A stretch of 5,755 nt of DNA from an uncultured Desulfobacca sp. (GTDB lineage: Bacteria; Desulfobacterota; Desulfobaccia; Desulfobaccales; Desulfobaccaceae), in NCBI GenBank assembly GCA_937958145.1, contig CALGOE010000190.1:1-5755 (forward strand), read 5' to 3'. The position numbers and the translations under genes are program-made. A model generated the notes under the pieces. The model was not told the origin of the DNA. It ran no database searches and saw only the letters and a list, made by a program, of their open reading frames with translations. Positions within the stretch are counted from its first letter, which is position 1; each line of letters opens with the position of its first letter. Below, one piece after another: positions 1 to 4,319 of this stretch.

Positions 1-880
1 TCTGGGGTTCCCGGAGATGCCGGAAGCGGCCTTGTGGTTTCATATAGGTGGTCACCGGCTTCAATTTCGGGACTTCCACGGTGAGGCGGTAGCGGCCCTC
101 CACGACTTCATAGAGCGGGAAGACGCCGGTTTCCACGGCCAGGCGGCCCAAACGGACGCTCAGGTCCGTGGCCGAGCGCCAACCGGTGGGGCACACCGTG
201 AGGACGTGGATATAGGACGGCCCCGGCGTCTGCAGGGCTTTTTTGACCTTGAAATAGAGGTCAAAGGGGTAGCTGGGGCTGGCGGTGGCCACATACGGGA
301 TGCCGTGGGCCACGGCAATGGCCACCATATTCTTTTTCCAGGTGCTCTGGCCGAAACTCTGTTTGCCCGGCGGCGAGGTGGTGGTCATGGCGCCAAAGGG
401 CGTGGAGCCGGAGCGCTGGATACCGGTGTTCATATAGGCTTCGTTGTCCCAGCAGACATAGGTGAAATTATGGCCCCGCTCCATGGCCCCGGAGAGGGAC
501 TGGAGGCCGATGTCGGCCGTGGCGCCATCGCCGCCCATGGCCACCACTTTGGGCATGTGGGCCAATTTGCCTTTGCGATGGAGAATGCGCAGGGCCGAAT
601 CGATGCCGGCGGCCACAGCGGAGGTGTTTTCAAAAGCCACGTGGATCCAGGGGTGCATCCAGGAGGTCTGGGGATAACCGGAGGAGACGATCTCCATGCA
701 GCCGGTGGCATGGGCAATGATGGCGTCTTTGCCCATGGCCTTGCAGACCCAGCGGACCGCCAGGGCCTCGCCGCATCCCTGACAGGAACGGTGGCCGGAG
801 GTGAAAAATTCCTCCCGGGGCACAAGCCGGGAAGCGTAGACATCATATTTTTGGCTGTTGGCCACTCCGAATTTATCCAT
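1..880 (-). CDS. porB: Pyruvate:ferredoxin oxidoreductase, beta subunit (3' end beyond window)
   Basis: This is the TPP-binding catalytic subunit of POR, a cytoplasmic enzyme that oxidatively decarboxylates pyruvate to acetyl-CoA with ferredoxin as acceptor (reversible in CO2-fixing anaerobes). Reading leftward from ATG at 880, the frame stays open for 293 codons to the window edge. Cys33 and Cys36 (SCQGCGEAL), Cys61 (ATGCMEI) and Cys230 (CPTGWR) match the four ligands of the proximal [4Fe-4S] cluster in this family. The TPP/Mg motif is GDG at 117-119 followed by DNEAYMNTG at 145-153, giving the GDG-X26-N pattern. Family members are usually about 300-320 residues, so only a short C-terminal tail is missing. 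The start overlaps the alpha stop as TAATG, with GGAG 10 bases upstream, so it is translationally coupled to porA. 2-Ketoisovalerate oxidoreductase is a related alternative, but the PTGWR and NEAYMNTGIQRS segments fit POR best. Confidence 0.93.
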   Translation of the reverse strand, partial: MDKFGVANSQKYDVYASRLVPREEFFTSGHRSCQGCGEALAVRWVCKAMGKDAIIAHATGCMEIVSSGYPQTSWMHPWIHVAFENTSAVAAGIDSALRILHRKGKLAHMPKVVAMGGDGATADIGLQSLSGAMERGHNFTYVCWDNEAYMNTGIQRSGSTPFGAMTTTSPPGKQSFGQSTWKKNMVAIAVAHGIPYVATASPSYPFDLYFKVKKALQTPGPSYIHVLTVCPTGWRSATDLSVRLGRLAVETGVFPLYEVVEGRYRLTVEVPKLKPVTTYMKPQGRFRHLREPQ

Positions 881-2055
881 TAGCCACGTACTCCATACAG
901 ATAAAATTCCTGGCTGGGACCTTGGGCAATCTCCATCCTCGCCTTGGCATAAATATCCTTGAACGACTCGGGGCTGACGTCCCGGCCGCCCAGGCCGACG
1001 ATATAGCCCAGGGTCTGGGGCCGATGCGACAGGGCATAGAGGGCGCTCCGGACCTCGGCCAAGACCGGGGGTGCGGCGCCGCCGGGCGACAAGGCCCGGT
1101 CGCAGATAATCACCAGATTGGCCCCGGCCAGGGCTGCCCGCAGTTCGGCAAAGGGGAAGGGCCGCCAGAGGCGGAGCTCGATGAGCCCCACGGATTCGCC
1201 GGCCGCCTGCAATTCGTCTACGGCCAGCTCCGCCACCTCCCCCAGACATCCCATGGTCAGGAAGAGGGTGCTGGCATTATCGGCCTTGTAGCGCTCCACT
1301 GGTTGATAGGCCCGCCCCGTCAGCTTGGCCCATTCGTCCCAGACCGAGGTGATGACCTGCTGGGAATCCATCAGGGTGACCTGATGTTTCATCTTCACTT
1401 CGGTGTAGATTTCGGGCATGGCAAAGGCGCCCATGGTTACCGGGCTTTTGGGATCCAGGCTGTGGCGGGGGGAATAGGGCGGCAGAAATTTATCCACCAG
1501 GTCCTGGTCCACAAATTCCATGGCCTCCACCACGTGGGTAAGGATAAAGCCATCCATATTGATGATGGTGGGGATCAGGACTTTGGAATTTTCGGCGATC
1601 TTGAAGGCCATGACCGTATGGTCAAAGGCTTCCTGGCCGTTTTTGACAAAGATTTGAATCCAGCCGATATCCTTGGCGGCCATGATATCACTGTGGTCAT
1701 TCCAGATGCTCAAGGGGCCGGACAAGGCCCGGTTGGCCACCGTCATGACGATGGGCAGACGCAGGGCCGACGCGATGAAGAGGATTTCGTGCATCAGGGC
1801 CAGACCCTGGGAACTGGTGGCCGTGTAGGTGCGGGCGCCGGTGGCCGACATGCCGATACAGGCACTCATGGCCGAATGTTCCGACTCGACGTTGACAAAC
1901 TCGGCTTCCAACTCACCGTTGGCCACCATGGAAGAAAGATGTTCGACGATATGGGTCTGGGGGGTGATGGGATAAGCGGCAATGGCCTCGGCTCGGGCCA
2001 GGGCCACGGCGTGGCTCACGGCAATCGAAACTTCCATACCTTTGCGGTGGCCCAT
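880..2055 (-). CDS. porA: Pyruvate:ferredoxin oxidoreductase, alpha subunit
   Basis: The 391-residue alpha subunit contributes the substrate and TPP-pyrimidine side of the POR active site. YPITPQT (28-34) is the family's YPITP motif. Ser58-Glu59 in VESEHSA fits the glutamate that activates the TPP aminopyrimidine, ATSSQGLALMHE (79-90) is the conserved glycine loop, and Arg109 before LSIWNDHSD (115-123) fits the pyruvate-binding arginine. These residue roles are inferred by analogy with the Desulfovibrio africanus enzyme. Residues about 260-360 form the C-terminal transketolase-like domain (LFLTMGCLGEVAELAVDEL). The frame is open upstream to 2253, but ATG at 2055 is the chosen start. It overlaps the delta stop as TAATG, has GGAGGA six bases upstream, and gives the usual family length; the extra N-terminal residues would be an out-of-frame reading of porD. 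The Met at codon 7 is a weaker alternative. Confidence 0.94.
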   Translation of the reverse strand: MGHRKGMEVSIAVSHAVALARAEAIAAYPITPQTHIVEHLSSMVANGELEAEFVNVESEHSAMSACIGMSATGARTYTATSSQGLALMHEILFIASALRLPIVMTVANRALSGPLSIWNDHSDIMAAKDIGWIQIFVKNGQEAFDHTVMAFKIAENSKVLIPTIINMDGFILTHVVEAMEFVDQDLVDKFLPPYSPRHSLDPKSPVTMGAFAMPEIYTEVKMKHQVTLMDSQQVITSVWDEWAKLTGRAYQPVERYKADNASTLFLTMGCLGEVAELAVDELQAAGESVGLIELRLWRPFPFAELRAALAGANLVIICDRALSPGGAAPPVLAEVRSALYALSHRPQTLGYIVGLGGRDVSPESFKDIYAKARMEIAQGPSQEFYLYGVRG

Positions 2056-2348
2056 TATTCTTCCTCCGGTACCATGGTGATGCAGCCGGTGACGCACTCC
2101 CGGGCGCAGGTGCCGCAGCCTTTGCAGTAATAGGGATCCATGTCGAAATATCCCCCCGGCTCCTGGATGATGGCCGGCTCCGGACAGACGGTCCAACAGA
2201 CGCCGCAGCGGATGCAGCGGCTCTTGGTCCACACCGGGTGCTGGGACCGCCAATCGCCCACCCGGTATTCCCGGGCGCTGCCGGGCTTGCGGAGGAGGGC
2301 GCCCAGTTCAATTTCCTGCCAGGTGATTTGATCCAATGGTTTACTCAC
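2055..2348 (-). CDS. porD: Pyruvate:ferredoxin oxidoreductase, delta subunit (2[4Fe-4S] ferredoxin type)
   Basis: This 97-residue subunit carries two [4Fe-4S] clusters that move electrons from the beta-subunit cluster to external ferredoxin. Cluster motif I is Cys45, 48, 51 and 55 (CIRCGVCWTVCPEPAI), and motif II is Cys75, 78, 81 and 85 (CKGCGTCARECV). The N-terminal 40 residues, including GDWRSQHPVW, are the typical PorD lead-in that packs on the other subunits. The start codon is GTG, overlapping the gamma TGA stop as GTGA, with a strong GGAGGAGG Shine-Dalgarno seven bases upstream. Its stop overlaps the alpha ATG as TAATG. The usual proline after the last ligand of motif II is Val86, and there is an extra Cys89 (CVTGC). 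All eight ligands are present, so both clusters should still form. Confidence 0.93.
   Translation of the reverse strand: MSKPLDQITWQEIELGALLRKPGSAREYRVGDWRSQHPVWTKSRCIRCGVCWTVCPEPAIIQEPGGYFDMDPYYCKGCGTCARECVTGCITMVPEEE
2062..2067 (-). promoter_or_regulatory. Ribosome binding site deciding the porA start
   Basis: GGAGGA lies six bases before the ATG at 2055, inside the last codons of porD. It supports starting porA there rather than at the upstream in-frame codons that run to 2253. Confidence 0.75.
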
Positions 2349-2902
2349 GATTTGGCCTCCTCCACCACGGTTTTCTTGTAGGCCTCCTCTAAGGCGGCGA
2401 TATTCTTGGCCGCCATGGGGCCGAAACGCTCTTTGAGGGGCCCTTTGAGGGAGTCCAGCTGCACACAGTCGGTGGCCCGCAGCAGGGCCCCCAGCATGGT
2501 GGTGTTGGTTATGGGCACACCCAAAACCTGCTTGGCGATCTGGTTGGCGTCCACCACCGCCAAGGTATGGGTAAGGCCATACTCCTGCCGCGCTTCGGCC
2601 AACGTTTTGTTGGTATTGAGCACAATGATGCCGTTGGGTTTGAGATCGGCCGCGGGTTTCTGGATGCGAATGAGACTGGGATCAAGGATCAGGATGACAT
2701 CAGGGTTGGCGATTTTACAACGGAGACGGATATGGTGGTCGTCAATACGCAAGAACGCCAATACCGGCGCCCCCCGGCGCTCCGGCCCGAAACTGGGGAA
2801 GCCCTGAGCAAACTTGCCTTCTTCAATGGCAGCGGTGGCCAAGAGCTCCACCGAGGTGACCGCCCCCTGCCCGCCCCGCCCGTGAAAGCGGATTTCTAAC
2901 AT
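2345..2902 (-). CDS. porC: Pyruvate:ferredoxin oxidoreductase, gamma subunit
   Basis: First gene of the POR operon, 185 residues, which is the normal size for the gamma subunit. In POR structures this domain shapes CoA access and holds the assembly together. The hallmark GRGGQGAVT is at residues 8-16 and FPSFGPERRGAPV at 35-47. VILILDPSLI (69-78) and the Thr/Asn-rich ITNTTMLGALLRAT (131-144) are also typical. ATG at 2902 follows GAGGG about eight bases upstream (TGAGGGTTGACTC), and no earlier in-frame start makes sense because GRGGQGAVT must lie near the N terminus. It ends in TGA overlapping the porD GTG. In some archaea the gamma subunit is shared between POR and 2-ketoisovalerate oxidoreductase; here it is physically linked to a full POR set. 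Expression probably starts from the candidate promoter at 2999-3027. Confidence 0.93.
   Translation of the reverse strand: MLEIRFHGRGGQGAVTSVELLATAAIEEGKFAQGFPSFGPERRGAPVLAFLRIDDHHIRLRCKIANPDVILILDPSLIRIQKPAADLKPNGIIVLNTNKTLAEARQEYGLTHTLAVVDANQIAKQVLGVPITNTTMLGALLRATDCVQLDSLKGPLKERFGPMAAKNIAALEEAYKKTVVEEAKS
2356..2363 (-). promoter_or_regulatory. Strong ribosome binding site for GTG-started porD
   Basis: GGAGGAGG lies seven bases before the GTG at 2348, within the end of porC. It supports the non-ATG start and the four-base GTGA overlap with the porC stop. Confidence 0.75.
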
Positions 2903-2906
2903 GAGT

Positions 2907-2981
2907 CAACCCTCATTCCAAAAGGTTTCCCGCCGCACCGACCCGGCGAATCTGGCCGCCGGCCGGAGTGCGTCAGGGTTG
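2907..2981 (-). other. Structured 5' leader of porC with possible RBS-sequestering pair
   Basis: In the predicted por leader, CAACCCT (minus strand, 2981-2975) is the reverse complement of AGGGTTG (2913-2907), which contains the end of the porC Shine-Dalgarno. Between them, CGCCGG and CCGGCG (2957-2962 and 2943-2948 in plus coordinates) form a 6-base-pair hairpin with an 8-base loop. Pairing of the outer arms would hide the ribosome binding site. The seven-base arms could arise by chance in GC-rich DNA. Confidence 0.3.
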
Positions 2982-2998
2982 CATTCCCTTGACCGTCA

Positions 2999-3027
2999 AT
3001 TCTAATCAGAAAATTTTGATTGCACAA
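2999..3027 (-). promoter_or_regulatory. Candidate sigma-70 promoter of the porCDAB operon
   Basis: On the minus strand, TTGTGC (3027-3022) and TAGAAT (3004-2999) are separated by exactly 17 bases. The -10 matches consensus at five of six positions; the -35 is weak at three of six. Transcription would begin near 2992, giving a leader of about 90 bases before porC. The weak -35, and the palindromes placed around -45 and -59, suggest dependence on an activator. This is the best such pair I found in the region, but it was judged by eye. Confidence 0.45.
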
Positions 3028-3032
3028 TATCT

Positions 3033-3054
3033 TTCCCGGGAATCGTTTTCCCGG
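3033..3054. promoter_or_regulatory. Candidate operator: TTCCCGGGAA palindrome plus repeated TTCCCGG
   Basis: TTCCCGGGAA (3033-3042) is a perfect 10-base palindrome. A third half-site, TTCCCGG (3048-3054), follows after five bases and also pairs with CCGGGAA (3036-3042) as a 7-base inverted repeat. The element sits just upstream of the proposed por -35 box, centred near -45 and -59, where activators commonly bind. No regulator family is recognised. Confidence 0.35.
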
Positions 3055-3125
3055 CGACCGGGCCAAGAGTCCGGCCGTTCTATTTTTATTAATTATATTA
3101 GCTTATTAAGAAATTACCGGCAACG

Positions 3126-3144
3126 TGTCAAAAAATTCATGACA
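3126..3144. promoter_or_regulatory. Inverted repeat TGTCA-N9-TGACA
   Basis: TGTCA (3126-3130) and TGACA (3140-3144) form a perfect 5-base inverted repeat with an AT-rich 9-base spacer. It lies in the shared upstream region of two divergent candidate promoters and next to an AT-rich stretch (3080-3115). A dimeric regulator could bind here. No family can be assigned. Confidence 0.25.
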
Positions 3145-3185
3145 GAAATATCAGACCTGCCTTGACCGCTTGCGCATAATTTCAC

Positions 3186-3214
3186 TTGACAGGGCCGCGG
3201 CCCCACGTCATATT
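3186..3214 (+). promoter_or_regulatory. Candidate sigma-70 promoter, rightward, with palindromic spacer
   Basis: A perfect -35 box TTGACA (3186-3191) and CATATT (3209-3214, four of six matches to the -10 consensus) are separated by 17 bases. The start would be near 3221. The spacer contains the perfect 12-base palindrome GGGCCGCGGCCC (3192-3203), flanked by TGAC (3187-3190) and GTCA (3207-3210). Transcription would run through the hairpin-rich leader into the small cysteine-rich reading frame. A GC-rich palindromic spacer would be a natural repressor site. Confidence 0.45.
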
Positions 3215-3231
3215 AGAGTCTGATGAGCAGC

Positions 3232-3316
3232 CGGTAAGAAACCGATGCCGCGCCGACGGCAATGGACCCCACGGCTGCACTCAGCCACTTTGAGCAAAAA
3301 CCCGGGCGTCTCCCGG
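3232..3316 (+). other. Leader with four consecutive short hairpins
   Basis: Downstream of the rightward promoter, four perfect stems follow each other. They are CGGT/ACCG (3232-3244, loop AAGAA), TGCCG/CGGCA (3246-3261, loop CGCCGA), GGCTG/CAGCC (3273-3286, loop CACT) and CCGGG/CCCGG (3302-3316, loop CGTCT). The last ends two bases before the GAGGAG of the small ORF. This could be a structured 5' UTR, a riboswitch or a small RNA. I do not recognise a known class, and stems this short may occur by chance in GC-rich DNA. Confidence 0.3.
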
Positions 3317-3334
3317 TTGAGGAGAAGACAGCCG

Positions 3335-3547
3335 ATGGCGGCTTGGCAAAAGATGGGCGTGATTTGTATCAATGCCGATATACAGGGAGTTTGCCAGCAA
3401 TGCCTCTGGCTGGAATGGAATCCGGCACGAAAATATTGCCTGAACGAGCACACCTGCTTGTGCCCCAAGAGGCAAGAACACCACCAAGAACCAAACCTGA
3501 AGCCGTCCTGGTGTGCGGCGCCGGCACCTTGGTTCCGGCGTTCTTAG
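3335..3547 (+). CDS. Possible small cysteine-rich protein, function unknown
   Basis: This is a 70-codon frame from ATG 3335 to TAG 3547. It is preceded by GAGGAG (3319-3324) with a 10-base gap, and further upstream by a candidate promoter with a perfect -35. Cysteines at 11, 20, 23, 35, 41 and 43 include GVCQQC (18-23) and CLNEHTCLCPK (35-45). The CX2C...C...CXC spacing is compatible with a small zinc- or Fe-S-binding fold. Trp4, 25 and 28 and the mixed composition look more protein-like than the other frames here. The C-terminal part (after about residue 45) is proline-rich and overlaps a hairpin, so it may be unconserved. The Met at codon 7 is an alternative start, and the frame is open further upstream to 3245, but without a comparable ribosome site. 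I do not recognise the family. It diverges from porC and converges on nfi. Confidence 0.42.
   Translation: MAAWQKMGVICINADIQGVCQQCLWLEWNPARKYCLNEHTCLCPKRQEHHQEPNLKPSWCAAPAPWFRRS
3519..3545 (+). terminator. Possible intrinsic terminator at the end of the small ORF
   Basis: CGCCGG (3519-3524) pairs with CCGGCG (3535-3540), with partial inner pairing AC/GT and loop CTTG, followed by TTCTT (3541-3545). The T-rich tract is short and interrupted, and the hairpin overlaps the last codons of the cysteine-rich frame. Confidence 0.3.
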
Positions 3548-3550
3548 GCT

Positions 3551-3591
3551 GGGGGGCACACCCCCCGGCCCCTCCCGGGCGAGCCCGTTTT
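3551..3591. terminator. Hairpin pair between convergent genes, possible terminator
   Basis: GGGGGG-CACA-CCCCCC (3551-3566) is a perfect 6-base-pair hairpin that reads as a stem from both strands. A second stem, CGGG-CGAG-CCCG (3576-3587), is followed by TTTT (3588-3591) on the plus strand. The TTTT favours termination of rightward transcripts; on the minus strand no T-run follows. The element lies between the end of the cysteine-rich frame and the nfi stop, where a terminator would be expected. Confidence 0.42.
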
Positions 3592-4316
3592 CAGCCGGCT
3601 ATTGTCATCTCGGTCCGGCCTGCCGCCGGCCTCATCCCGGCGGGCGCCGCCGTCCCGCGGCGCTGTTGGTTGGCGGCCAGGTGTGCGGCCCGGAGCGGCA
3701 GGGGGAGGCGATAGGGCCCCAGGCACTTTTGCACGATTGCCAACGATTCCTCCAGGCTAATTCGGTGGCCCGGCGACACGAACAGCGGCCGGCAGCCGGT
3801 TCGGGAGCGCAGCACCCACCCTACCCTCATGCCGTCCATGGTCAAAGGGCAGACGCTTCCTTTTTCTCTTCCCAACTCCCCCATTGCCCCGCAGAGGCGG
3901 CTCTTGGCGCAGCCGATGGTGGGGATACCGGCCAGCAGCCCCACGTGGCTGGCCAGACCCAGGCGCCGGGGGTGGGCGATGCCCTGGCCGTCCACCAGAA
4001 CGACGTCCGGGGTCTGAGTTAATTTTTGCAGCGCCGCCAAGAGAATCGGGGCCTCCCGCCAGCTCAACAGGCCGGGGATATAGGGAAAGGGCACCGGACC
4101 GCTGACTCCCACGGTTTCCACCACCTTCAGATCCGGCCATGATACCACCACCGCGGCCCCAAACAGGCGCCGGTCATCTTTCTCGTAGGCCGCATCCACC
4201 CCGGCCAGGGAGCGGGGCGGGCGCGGCAGCGGCCTGAGCTCGACCAACGGCCGCAGCCGCTCCTGCCAGGCCCGGGCCGCGGCCACGGTTCGGGGCCAGT
4301 ACTCGAATACTGTCAT
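3591..4316 (-). CDS. nfi: Endonuclease V (deoxyinosine 3'-endonuclease)
   Basis: This 241-residue DNA-repair enzyme cleaves the second phosphodiester bond 3' of deaminated bases, chiefly hypoxanthine from adenine deamination. All family motifs are present: GVDAAY (39-44) with catalytic Asp41, PFPYIPGLLSWREAP (76-90) with wedge Tyr79 and Glu88, VDGQGIAHPRRLGLASHVG (108-126) with Asp109 and His115, and IGCAKSRLCG (134-143) with Lys138. PLFVSPGHRISLEESL (177-192) and YRLPLPLRAAH (202-212) complete the fold. Roles are assigned by analogy with the Thermotoga maritima and Escherichia coli enzymes. After His212 there is a tail of about 29 residues rich in Ala, Arg and Gly that makes it longer than the 223-residue E. 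coli protein; it may be dispensable. ATG at 4316 is three bases after the upstream gene's TGA, with GAAGGGA upstream, so the two are probably co-transcribed and coupled. Confidence 0.95.
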   Translation of the reverse strand: MTVFEYWPRTVAAARAWQERLRPLVELRPLPRPPRSLAGVDAAYEKDDRRLFGAAVVVSWPDLKVVETVGVSGPVPFPYIPGLLSWREAPILLAALQKLTQTPDVVLVDGQGIAHPRRLGLASHVGLLAGIPTIGCAKSRLCGAMGELGREKGSVCPLTMDGMRVGWVLRSRTGCRPLFVSPGHRISLEESLAIVQKCLGPYRLPLPLRAAHLAANQQRRGTAAPAGMRPAAGRTEMTIAG

Positions 4317-4319
4317 GCC

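Larger units (their letters stand above)
2903..3334. other. Divergent intergenic region between porC and the cysteine-rich ORF
   Basis: No convincing gene lies in these 432 bases. They hold the two candidate promoters, the inverted repeats listed separately and an AT-rich block at about 3080-3115. That block includes a perfect TATAAT on the minus strand (3097-3092) without a credible -35 partner. Its base composition contrasts with the GC-rich flanking genes, as expected for a regulatory region serving divergent transcripts. Confidence 0.6.

Noticed and set aside
17..883. Plus-strand open frame of 288 codons opposite porB
   Set aside because: Its low-complexity Gly/His/Ala composition is typical of an antisense shadow; the minus strand encodes PorB with all cluster and TPP motifs.
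922..2130. Long plus-strand open frame of 402 codons opposite porA
   Set aside because: It is a His/Gly-rich mirror of the GC-biased porA codons with no recognisable domain; the minus strand encodes an unmistakable POR alpha subunit.
2056..2253. N-terminal extension of porA to an upstream in-frame start
   Set aside because: It would overlap nearly all of porD out of frame, reads as an Arg/His-rich non-conserved sequence, and ignores the strong RBS and TAATG junction at 2055.
3021..3042. Sigma-54 (-24/-12) promoter upstream of porC
   Set aside because: GG and GC elements near GGGAAAGATATTGTGC have the wrong spacing and poor consensus match.
2968..3165. Plus-strand 65-codon frame with a GTG start
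   Set aside because: It has poor ribosome-site spacing, overlaps the proposed por promoter and regulatory palindromes, and has no motif; probably a chance opening in AT-rich DNA.
3220..3242. Hammerhead-ribozyme-like CTGATGAG ... GAAAC
   Set aside because: The bases between the two core boxes cannot form the required stem II, and no flanking stems I and III are evident.
3208..3714. Other overlapping frames around the small ORF (minus 3208-3468, minus 3281-3559, plus 3262-3714)
   Set aside because: They lack ribosome sites and domain-like sequence, and one runs through the hairpins and into nfi antisense.
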